A DNA stretch of 64,000 bases. Origin: Methyloversatilis sp. XJ19-49 (GTDB lineage Bacteria; Pseudomonadota; Gammaproteobacteria; Burkholderiales; Rhodocyclaceae). The DNA is taken from contig NZ_JANINI010000012.1 of NCBI RefSeq assembly GCF_024580145.1, forward strand, positions 95,139-159,138, in the 5' to 3' direction. Positions 57,225 to 64,000 of this stretch are shown here, one piece after another (the first letter of the stretch is position 1; every line of letters begins with the position of its first letter). The notes under the pieces were generated by a model. The model made no database searches. It saw only the letters and a program-made list of their open reading frames with translations, and was not told the DNA's origin. Both the position numbers and the translations under genes were made by a program.

Positions 57225-58648
57225 ACATGCTGCTCCTCCGTCCTCCTCCCTTCCTGTGCGCACTCCTGCTGGCATTGATTGCCGCAGGCTGCACCTCGAT
57301 CGGTCCCGATCACCAGCGACCGGCGTTCGACATGCCCGCCGATTTCCGCGCCGCCGAAGGCTGGAAGCCGGCCGAGCCGGCCGACCATCTGCCGCGGGGC
57401 GAATGGTGGCGCGCCTACGGCGATCCTGTGCTCGATGACCTGATCGTGCGGCTCGATGCGGCCAACCCGGACCTGCAGTCCGCGCTCGGCAGCTTCCGTC
57501 AGGCGCGCGCGGCCGCGCAGCTGGCGCGTGCCGGCTACACGCCTGAAATCGGGCTGTCTGCGGCGGCCCGGCGCAGCCGCGGTGCGGCGATCGAAGGCCG
57601 TTCGGCGAACCAGTCCAACACCACACAGCTCGGCCTGGATGCCAGCTGGGAGGCGGATCTGTGGGGGCGCATCGGACGCGAGGTCGAAGCGGCCGGTGCC
57701 GAACTCGACGGCAGCGCCGGTGATCTGGCGTCGGTGCGGCTGAGCCTGCACGCCGAACTGGTGCAGAACTACTTCCAGCTGCGCGCGACTGACCATCAGC
57801 GCGACCTGTACCGGCGCACCGTCGCGTCCTTCGAGCGCGCGCTCGAACTGGCGCGCAACCGCGTCGCCGCCGGCGTATCGACACGCGGTGACGAGGTGCA
57901 GGCGCTGGCGCAGCTGCGCGCTGCCCAGGCGCAGTCGGTCGATCTCGATCTGACGCGTACGCAGTTGCAGAACGCCATTGCGGTGCTGATCGGTGCGCCG
58001 CCATCCGCATTCGCGCTGGAATCGGCCGACTGGCCGGCCGCACCCCCGGCCACGCCGGTCGGTCTGCCGTCGACGCTGCTCGAGCGGCGCCCCGACGTTG
58101 CGGCGGCCGAACGTCGCGTGGCCGCCGCCAACGCGCGTATCGGCGTGGCGCAGGCGGCCTGGTTCCCGTCGCTGACGCTGAATGCCTCGACCGGCTATGC
58201 CGGCAACCAGTTCGCGCAGTGGTTCTCGGCGTCCAACCTCGTGTGGTCTTTCGGCCTGAGCGTGGCGCAGGCGGTGTACGACGGCGGCCGGCGCGATGCG
58301 CAGATCGAATCGGCGCGTGCGGCGCACGACATCACGGTCGCCCAGTACCGGCAGACCGTGCTCGGTGCGCTTCAGGAGGTGGAAGACAACCTGAGCGCGC
58401 TGCGCCTGCTGGAAGACGAAGCGGCATTGCGTGCCCAGGCCCTTGAAGCGTCGCGCGAGGCGGAGACGCTGGCGCTGAACCGCTATAGGGCAGGCATCGC
58501 CAACTACACCGAAGTGATCACCGCGCAGACCACGGCGCTCGACGATGAGCGCAGCCTGGCCCAGCTGCGCGGACGGCAGTTTTCGGCCAGCGCGCTGCTG
58601 AACAAGGCGGTCGGCGGCGGCTGGCAGGGGTTGGCCGCGGCACCCTGA
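57221..58648 (+). CDS. RND efflux outer-membrane lipoprotein, NodT type
   Basis: A 475-residue outer-membrane channel subunit with lipoprotein signal ending LIAAGC (lipid cysteine about 24) and two efflux-protein repeats (about 60-250, 280-465). It contains GEWWRAYGDPVLDDLI, as in NodT-family proteins. ATG at 57221 overlaps the mdtC stop (ATGA); the open frame upstream to 56402 is a shadow of mdtC. E. coli mdtABC uses TolC encoded elsewhere, so a dedicated channel in the operon differs from that model. It is only distantly like the channel at 42433. Confidence 0.92.
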   Translation: MNMLLLRPPPFLCALLLALIAAGCTSIGPDHQRPAFDMPADFRAAEGWKPAEPADHLPRGEWWRAYGDPVLDDLIVRLDAANPDLQSALGSFRQARAAAQLARAGYTPEIGLSAAARRSRGAAIEGRSANQSNTTQLGLDASWEADLWGRIGREVEAAGAELDGSAGDLASVRLSLHAELVQNYFQLRATDHQRDLYRRTVASFERALELARNRVAAGVSTRGDEVQALAQLRAAQAQSVDLDLTRTQLQNAIAVLIGAPPSAFALESADWPAAPPATPVGLPSTLLERRPDVAAAERRVAAANARIGVAQAAWFPSLTLNASTGYAGNQFAQWFSASNLVWSFGLSVAQAVYDGGRRDAQIESARAAHDITVAQYRQTVLGALQEVEDNLSALRLLEDEAALRAQALEASREAETLALNRYRAGIANYTEVITAQTTALDDERSLAQLRGRQFSASALLNKAVGGGWQGLAAAP

Positions 58649-58735
58649 GCTAGGCCGGACGACGGATGGCGAGTGTGTTTCGATGCGACTAGGATTCAGG
58701 CCTATGTTCTTCGCAGCTGCGCGCCCGAGGTTCCG

Positions 58736-60376
58736 ATGCCCGTACCAACGCTGCCTGCCGGTTTCCTGTCCATTCCGCTAGCTCTGTCGCTGATGCCAAC
58801 GCTGGCCATTCCGGTGTCGTCGGCACAGGCGGCCGATTTCGCCTATATCGTCCGCGAGGGTGACAACCCGTGGAACCTCACCCAGCGCTATCTGAAGGAT
58901 CTGTCCTACTGGCCGCGCATCCAGCGCTACAACCGGATCACCGAGCCGCGCCGCATGCAGCCAGGTACCCGGCTGCTGATACCCGAAGACTGGCTGAAGC
59001 TGCGCACGCGCGAGGTGAGGCTCGACGCGGTGCAGGGCGACGTGGTCGTGATCGCTGCGGACGGGCGGCGCAGCGCAGCGGTGGCCGGCCAGTTGCTGGC
59101 CGTCGGCACGCGCGTGCTGACCGGCGAAGCAGGCAGTGCGGCGCTCGGGTTCAGCGACGGCAGCCGCGTACAACTGCGTCCGGGCAGTGAACTGAGCGTA
59201 CGCCAGTCCGCCGATTTCGCAGCCGGCGCGGGTACCTGGGTGCGGCTTGACCTGCTGCGCGGCTCGCTGGAAAGTCTGGTGGTACCGCGCAGCGGCACGG
59301 CGAGCCGTTTCGAGATCGATACGCCGGCCGCGATCGCCGCCGTGCGCGGCACGCGCTTCCGTGTGCATGCCGGTGATGCCGATACGCGCAATGAGGTCAT
59401 TGAAGGCCGTGTCGCCTTCGGCAATACCGCGGGCGAACAGCAGGTAGCTGCCGGGCAGGGTGCATCGGCCGTGCGCGGCGCGCCCATTGCGCCACCGCGT
59501 GCGTTGCTGCCCGCGCCGGCGTCGCAGACCCTTTTCGCCGACCGATTGCCGCTCACTCTGCCCTTTCCGGCGCTCGCCGATGCCACGGCCTACCGCGTGC
59601 AGGTCGCACCGGATGCCCGCTTCGACACCGTGCTGTCCGACCGTACCTCCTCTGAGGCCACCGTTGCAGTCGCCACGCTGCCCGATGGCGAGTATCGGAT
59701 TCGTGTGCGCGGTATCGATGCGACCGGCCTCGAAGGGCGCGATGCGGAATGGCCGCTGACGCTTGATGCACGCCCGGAACCACCGGTGCTGGTCAGCCCG
59801 GCGCCGAATGCCCGCATCAGCGACGACCGGCCGGCGATGAGCTGGAGCCGGTCACGCGCCGACGAGCGCTGGCGCCTTCAGCTGTCGGCGACCAGAGCTT
59901 TCGACAGCCTGATCGTCGACCGCCGCGATCTCATCGAGCCGGCGTATGCGTCCGAAGCCGTTTTGCCGCCGGGCAGCTATTTCTGGCGCGTGGCGAGCAG
60001 CAATCCCGACGAAGGGGCCGGGCCGTTCAGCGACCCGCAACCGTTCCGGCGCCCCGAACCCGGTCCGGCGATGGAAGCACCGGAGGCGTCGCCCGACGGG
60101 CTCGCACTGCGCTGGCGCAGCGCGGGAGACGGCGTGCGCTACCAGCTGCAGATAGCGACGGGCGATGACTTCGCGCAGCCGCTGGTCGATACCCGGCTCG
60201 ACAGCGCCGGGTATCTGCTGCGCGATGCCGTGCCCGGACGCTACCTGCTGCGCGTGCGCAGCTTCGCCGCCGACGGTGTCGAAGGTGACTGGGCCCCCGT
60301 ACAAGTCATCACCGTGCCCGAGCCGCCGCCGTCCTTTCAACCCTGGTGGCTGCTGCCGCTGCTTTTGTTGCTCTGA
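58736..60376 (+). CDS. Exported LysM-FecR protein with Fn3-like repeats
   Basis: A 546-residue exported protein. Signal peptide 1-32 (cleavage after SSAQA), LysM-like domain at about 34-87 (IVREGDNPWNLTQRYLKDLSYW...MQPGTRLLIPEDW), FecR domain at about 110-230 (GSRVQLRPGSELSV, FEIDTPAAIAAVRGTRFRV), then two or three beta-sandwich repeats resembling Fn3 (about 265-535, with PPVLVSPAPNARISDDRPAMSW), and a C-terminal hydrophobic stretch WWLLPLLLLL that would anchor or stall it in a membrane. LysM binds peptidoglycan. The gene ends 55 bases before a CHASE2-GGDEF-EAL gene; FecR/CHASE2 neighbours recur in proteobacteria. Start at 58736 preferred to 58673 because it fits a signal peptide. Confidence 0.85.
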   Translation: MPVPTLPAGFLSIPLALSLMPTLAIPVSSAQAADFAYIVREGDNPWNLTQRYLKDLSYWPRIQRYNRITEPRRMQPGTRLLIPEDWLKLRTREVRLDAVQGDVVVIAADGRRSAAVAGQLLAVGTRVLTGEAGSAALGFSDGSRVQLRPGSELSVRQSADFAAGAGTWVRLDLLRGSLESLVVPRSGTASRFEIDTPAAIAAVRGTRFRVHAGDADTRNEVIEGRVAFGNTAGEQQVAAGQGASAVRGAPIAPPRALLPAPASQTLFADRLPLTLPFPALADATAYRVQVAPDARFDTVLSDRTSSEATVAVATLPDGEYRIRVRGIDATGLEGRDAEWPLTLDARPEPPVLVSPAPNARISDDRPAMSWSRSRADERWRLQLSATRAFDSLIVDRRDLIEPAYASEAVLPPGSYFWRVASSNPDEGAGPFSDPQPFRRPEPGPAMEAPEASPDGLALRWRSAGDGVRYQLQIATGDDFAQPLVDTRLDSAGYLLRDAVPGRYLLRVRSFAADGVEGDWAPVQVITVPEPPPSFQPWWLLPLLLLL

Positions 60377-60431
60377 CAGGAGCCCGCATGAAGGTTGTCG
60401 AGTCGCTTGACTGGTGTGGCAGGTTTGCCCG

Positions 60432-63332
60432 ATGAAAGCAGCGCAGCGCATCGCCGTCGCGCTGCTTGACCATGGGCGCTTGCCCTGGTTGGCTGCGATC
60501 GCCCTTCTGCTGGTACTGCATGCCCTGTCGCCACGTGCGCTGGAGCGCGCCGACCTGCTGGTGCACGATCTGCTGGTCGCGCAGGGCGTATCGGCCGACG
60601 CACCGGCCAGCGCAGTCAGTGCGCCGCTGGTGATTGCCATCGACGAGGCCAGCCTGAAGGCACTGGGCGCATGGCCCTGGCCGCGCTCGCGCCATGCCGA
60701 ATTGATCGACGCGTTGAACCGTGCCGGTGTGGCCGGCATCGGCTATCCGGTCATGTTCTCCGAACCGTCGTCGGACCTGCGCGAAGACGGGCGCCTGGCC
60801 GAAGCGATTGCGCACGCCGGCAATGTGGTGCTGCCGGTTGCACCGGTGGCGCGGCCGGGCGGCGGCATCGACACGCTGCTGCCGCTGCCGGCACTGGCCG
60901 CAGCGGCAGCGCGGCTTGGCCATGTCGATGTCGAGCTCGACGCCGATGCGCTGGCGCGACGCCTCTTTCTCGAAGCCGGCGAACACCGTCCGCAATGGCC
61001 GGCATTTGCCTGGGCGCTGATGGATGTGTCACAGCCGCCGCGCCCGCTGGCCGGTCTGGGCCGGCAGCATGATGGCGGGGCGGCCGCCGCAGGGCGGTGG
61101 GTGCGCGACCATGAAGTCATCGTGCTGCCGTCGTCGCATGACTGGCCGCTGCGTCATATTTCCGCGGTCGACCTCTTGGCGGGGCGTGTGCCGCCGGAAA
61201 CCCTGCGCGGTCGCACCGTGCTGGTCGGCGTCACGGCGGCAGGGCTGGGCGTGCCACTGGCGACGCCGATGTCCGGCCACGGCGCACCGATGACGTCGGT
61301 TGATTTTCATGCGCGTGCCTACATGGCACTGAACAATGGCGCGGTCGTGACTCCTCTTTCGCCGCGCTGGAGCCTCTTCGCCGGTCTGCTCCTGCTCGGT
61401 GCCGTCACGTGGGTGGGGCCGAAACGTCGCGTGCGCGATGTTGTGCTGGTGGTGCTGGCCGTGCTGCTGCCCTGGCTGGGCATACTCATGCTGCTCGATG
61501 GTCTTTCCCTCTGGTTGGGAATGAGCAGCGTCGCGATCGCTGTCACCCTGGGTGCGCTCGGCTGGCTGGCTACCCAGTCCTTGCGTCTCGGATTGCGCCT
61601 CAACCGTGCCAATGCCCGCGCCGATGCCACGCTGCAGGCGATTTCCGATGCGGTGTTCCGGCTCGACATGCAGTTGAACGTCCGCTATCTGAACCGGCAG
61701 GCGCTGGCGCTGGTCGGATCGACCATCGATCACATGCAAGGGCGGGCGCTCGGCGACCTGGTCGTACTCGGCCGCGACCTGCTGATCGAAACAACGGCGC
61801 TGGCAGAGCGCTGTCGCGATACCGCGCGATCGGTGACGCGGCCGGGTCACGTGAGCATGCCGGCAGGTCGTGACGGCCCCGCGCGCGCGCTGCGCCTGTC
61901 GGCCAGCCCGCTGTTCGATGCATCGGGTCGCATCGAGGGTGTCGTGCTGGTGCTCAACGATGTCAGCGATACCGTAGACGCAGCCGAACGTCTGGCGCAT
62001 CAGGCAACACACGACGCGCTGACCGGCCTGCCGAACCGCCTTCTGCTGCGCGACCGGCTGCGTCAGGTGCTGGCGCAGCGCGACGCGGGCGTCGTTGCCG
62101 TGATGTTCGTCGACCTCGATCGTTTCAAGCGCATCAACGACAGTCTTGGCCATCAGCAGGGCGACGCCGTGCTGACCACGCTGGCCAACCGGCTGCGCGC
62201 GGTCTGCCGCGCCAGCGACACGGTCGCACGCTGGGGCGGCGACGAGTTCATGATCATCCTGCAGGGGCTGGGCGATCGCGAAGCCGTGTCTCGCGTGGCG
62301 GCCAAGGTGATGCATGCGGTCGGCCAGACGATCACGCTCGACGGCGTCGATTTCCGCTTCTCTTGCAGCATCGGCGTCGCCATCGCGCACGAAGACAGCA
62401 GCGATCCTGACGTCCTCTTTGCCATGGCCGATACCGCGATGTATCGCAGCAAGTCACAGGCTGGCGCAGCCATTCATTTCTACGCGCATGACATGATTGC
62501 CGGCACACGCGACTGGATCGAACTCGAATCGGATCTGCGCCACGGGCTCGAGCAGAATCGTTTCGAAGTGCATTACCAGCCGCAGTACGAATTGGCGACC
62601 GGTCGTCTGTCGGCGCTCGAAGCGCTGCTGCGCTTCCGACGCGAGGGCGGCGCAGGAAGCGAATTGCTGCAGCCGGTCGATTTCATTGCGGTCGCCGAAG
62701 AATCCGGCCTGATCGAGGAGATCGGCGACTGGGTGCTGCAGGCCGTCACCCGGCAGATCGCCGAGTGGTCGCGCCAGGGGTTGAACGTCGTACCCGTCGC
62801 GGTGAATGTGTCGGCGCGCCAGTGCCTCGGGCGTTCGCTGGTGCGTCGCGTGTCTGACGCGCTGACCCGCTCCGGCATCGAGCCCTCGCTGCTTCGGCTG
62901 GAACTGACTGAAACCACCGCGATGAGCGACGTCGATCACGTCGCTGCGCTGCTGGCCGACATCCATGCGCTCGGCGTGTCGCTGTCGGTTGACGACTTCG
63001 GCACCGGCTATTCATCGTTGTCCTATCTGAAGCGATTTCCGATCGACGAACTGAAGGTGGATCGGGCGTTCGTACGCGATCTGGTGCGCGACGCTGACGA
63101 CGAAGCCATCGTGCGCGCGACGATCGCGCTGGCACATGGTCTGGGCATGCGGGTTGTGGCGGAAGGCGTCGAAAGCGAAGAACAGCTTTCGAGGCTGTCG
63201 GCGCAGGGCTGCGATGTCGTGCAGGGCTATCTGTTCTCTCGTCCGCTCAGTGCGGCCGACCTGCTTGCAAACAACATCCTGGGTAGCAAGCAGCGCAGCG
63301 AACCGCGTGCACTGAGGCTGATCAAGTCCTGA
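60432..63332 (+). CDS. CHASE2-PAS-GGDEF-EAL cyclic-di-GMP enzyme
   Basis: A 966-residue membrane sensor. Helix 1 at about 17-33, periplasmic CHASE2 domain about 36-305 (APLVIAIDEASLKALGAWPW, LRGRTVLVGVTAAGLG), three helices about 313-385, PAS about 395-515, GGDEF about 525-685 and EAL about 700-945. The diguanylate-cyclase site GGDEF (602-606) is intact, with an inhibitory RxxD (593-596) five residues before it. The phosphodiesterase site has EAL (730-732) and DDFGTGYSSL (854-863). Both activities may therefore be possible. The start at 60432 is chosen over 60414 for spacing. Follows the LysM-FecR gene. Confidence 0.93.
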   Translation: MKAAQRIAVALLDHGRLPWLAAIALLLVLHALSPRALERADLLVHDLLVAQGVSADAPASAVSAPLVIAIDEASLKALGAWPWPRSRHAELIDALNRAGVAGIGYPVMFSEPSSDLREDGRLAEAIAHAGNVVLPVAPVARPGGGIDTLLPLPALAAAAARLGHVDVELDADALARRLFLEAGEHRPQWPAFAWALMDVSQPPRPLAGLGRQHDGGAAAAGRWVRDHEVIVLPSSHDWPLRHISAVDLLAGRVPPETLRGRTVLVGVTAAGLGVPLATPMSGHGAPMTSVDFHARAYMALNNGAVVTPLSPRWSLFAGLLLLGAVTWVGPKRRVRDVVLVVLAVLLPWLGILMLLDGLSLWLGMSSVAIAVTLGALGWLATQSLRLGLRLNRANARADATLQAISDAVFRLDMQLNVRYLNRQALALVGSTIDHMQGRALGDLVVLGRDLLIETTALAERCRDTARSVTRPGHVSMPAGRDGPARALRLSASPLFDASGRIEGVVLVLNDVSDTVDAAERLAHQATHDALTGLPNRLLLRDRLRQVLAQRDAGVVAVMFVDLDRFKRINDSLGHQQGDAVLTTLANRLRAVCRASDTVARWGGDEFMIILQGLGDREAVSRVAAKVMHAVGQTITLDGVDFRFSCSIGVAIAHEDSSDPDVLFAMADTAMYRSKSQAGAAIHFYAHDMIAGTRDWIELESDLRHGLEQNRFEVHYQPQYELATGRLSALEALLRFRREGGAGSELLQPVDFIAVAEESGLIEEIGDWVLQAVTRQIAEWSRQGLNVVPVAVNVSARQCLGRSLVRRVSDALTRSGIEPSLLRLELTETTAMSDVDHVAALLADIHALGVSLSVDDFGTGYSSLSYLKRFPIDELKVDRAFVRDLVRDADDEAIVRATIALAHGLGMRVVAEGVESEEQLSRLSAQGCDVVQGYLFSRPLSAADLLANNILGSKQRSEPRALRLIKS

Positions 63333-63376
63333 ACCGGACGGAGAAGGGCAACTGAAGCGACAGCATCAAAAAGTGA

Positions 63377-63426
63377 TTGACATCCGGATCGTAAGGGGTA
63401 ATCTGTGCGTATTGTTGCACTGCAAC
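63377..63426 (+). promoter_or_regulatory. Phasin promoter with GTTGCA-C-TGCAAC operator
   Basis: TTGACA (63377-63382), 16-base spacer, TAATCT (63399-63404). A perfect dyad GTTGCA-C-TGCAAC (63414-63426) lies at the expected transcription start, where a repressor would block it. A PHB-responsive PhaR-type regulator is a candidate; not proven. Confidence 0.6.
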
Positions 63427-63446
63427 ATAACCAAAGGAGACTTACC

Positions 63447-63752
63447 ATGACGACAAAACCCGATTTTCAGAAGCCGATGGAAGCAGTTCAGACACTGATG
63501 GCAATCCAGGCCCAGACCATTGCCAAGTCGATCGAGCTGCAGAAGAAATCCGGCGAAGAGCTGATGGCTTTCTTCCAGTCCGAAGCACAGAAGGCCGCCA
63601 GCCTGAAGACCCCGGAAGAGCTGATCCGCTTCAATGTGGAAGCCAACACCGCGCTGTTCAAGCTGCTGCAGGCGCAGGGTCAGACGTTCACAGCTTTCGC
63701 GACCGAAGCCGGTCAGGCCGCAATGGCATCGTTCAAGGGCTTGGGCAAGTAA
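63447..63752 (+). CDS. phaP: Phasin family protein
   Basis: A 101-residue amphipathic, mostly helical protein of the phasin family, expected to coat polyhydroxyalkanoate granules. Sequence features: EAVQTLMAIQAQTIAKSIELQ, AASLKTPEELIRFNVEANTAL and TAFATEAGQAAMASFKGL with the phasin pattern; no signal peptide. It is shorter than many phasins (about 180). The start at 63447 is set by AAAGGAGA upstream. It implies that the organism stores PHA, although phaC is not in the window. Confidence 0.85.
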   Translation: MTTKPDFQKPMEAVQTLMAIQAQTIAKSIELQKKSGEELMAFFQSEAQKAASLKTPEELIRFNVEANTALFKLLQAQGQTFTAFATEAGQAAMASFKGLGK

Positions 63753-63791
63753 ATTTGCCGGGCCGGTTTTCCGGTCAGCAGCCTTTGAAAG

Positions 63792-63830
63792 AAAAACGAC
63801 CCGGGTGGCTCAGGCCACCCGGGTCGTTTT
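63792..63830. terminator. Bidirectional terminator after phasin
   Basis: Long perfect stem AACGACCCGGGTGG/CCACCCGGGTCGTT with a 6-base loop, A-run on the left and T-run on the right, serving both the phasin gene and the convergent gene at the window edge. Confidence 0.92.
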
Positions 63831-63863
63831 GCATTCCGCTGGCGTTGCGGCAGCGCCGATCAG

Positions 63864-64000
63864 TCAATCGGCCGTCCTGCTGCGTGTCGCGGCGGGTTTC
63901 GCGGGTGCGGCCTTGGTCGGAACTGCCTTGGCCGGTGCAGTTGGCTTGGCGGCCGCTTTCACCGCAGGCTTCGCAGCCTTGGCGGCCGGTTTCGTGACCG
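63864..64000 (-). CDS. C-terminal tail of a Lys/Ala/Pro-rich protein (partial)
   Basis: The last about 44 codons of a minus-strand gene cut by the window end. They read as repeated K-P-A-A-K and A-A-K-P motifs and end with the stop at 63864. Such tails occur in PhaF/PhaM-type granule proteins that bind DNA, and in histone H1-like or AlgP-like proteins. The position next to a phasin favours the granule proteins, but the N-terminal domain is needed to decide. No repeat unit length is strictly kept. Confidence 0.75.
   Translation of the reverse strand, partial: VTKPAAKAAKPAVKAAAKPTAPAKAVPTKAAPAKPAATRSRTAD

Noticed and set aside
63755..63997. Plus-strand open frame at the right edge
   Set aside because: It is antisense to the Lys/Ala/Pro-rich minus-strand gene and crosses the terminator.

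Overview
The window is about 65% GC and gene-dense on both strands. ClpS-ClpA, Icd/AceK/AceA, dapA-bamC, a phasin and two RND efflux operons all look like those of a betaproteobacterium. A Rhodocyclales-type methylotroph or heterotroph such as Methyloversatilis is a plausible guess from general likeness only. I saw no rRNA, tRNA, CRISPR array, prophage or insertion sequence.

Layout. 1-8.7 kb: isocitrate lyase (5' part), an RraA-like protein, clpA-clpS, a cold-shock gene, then divergent icd and aceK, so enzyme, branch-point competitor and the kinase/phosphatase that decides between them lie within 8 kb; rluE follows. 8.8-13.6 kb: DUF192, pdxH, a divergent pgi, a GT83 glycosyltransferase and rpmE. 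13.7-24.5 kb: a transglutaminase with a circularly permuted ATP-grasp/alpha-E fusion, an FAD protein, two chemoreceptors (a soluble FIST receptor and an Aer-like one) and mnmC. 24.5-27.3 kb: lysS between repeat clusters, and a guanidinium exporter behind a guanidine-II riboswitch. 27.3-32.6 kb: an overlapping moxR-DUF58-tgpA-mltB operon. 32.7-37.7 kb: a histone-deacetylase-family gene, dapA-bamC, cobA and a TetR regulator. 38-43.9 kb: an AcrAB-OprM-type tripartite pump with an AcrR-like operator at its promoter. 44.3-49.4 kb: a sodium:solute symporter converging with a YcaD-like MFS gene and a HAD-GT20 fusion that fits glucosylglycerol-phosphate synthase/phosphatase better than trehalose enzymes. 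49.7-58.6 kb: mdtABC plus an outer-membrane factor. 58.7-64 kb: a LysM/FecR protein next to a CHASE2-PAS-GGDEF-EAL protein, a phasin, and the Lys/Ala/Pro-rich tail of a probable PHA-granule or histone-like protein.

Intergenic DNA carries several families of GC-rich palindromic repeats, some with tandemly amplified ends; these produce long false open frames. Most interesting items: the GgpPS fusion, the guanidine-II riboswitch, the LysM-FecR/CHASE2 pair, the ATP-grasp/alpha-E/transglutaminase pair, a Pgi that seems to lack canonical catalytic residues, the soluble FIST chemoreceptor and the repeat clusters. Family assignments are from reading the translations against remembered families; no search was run.
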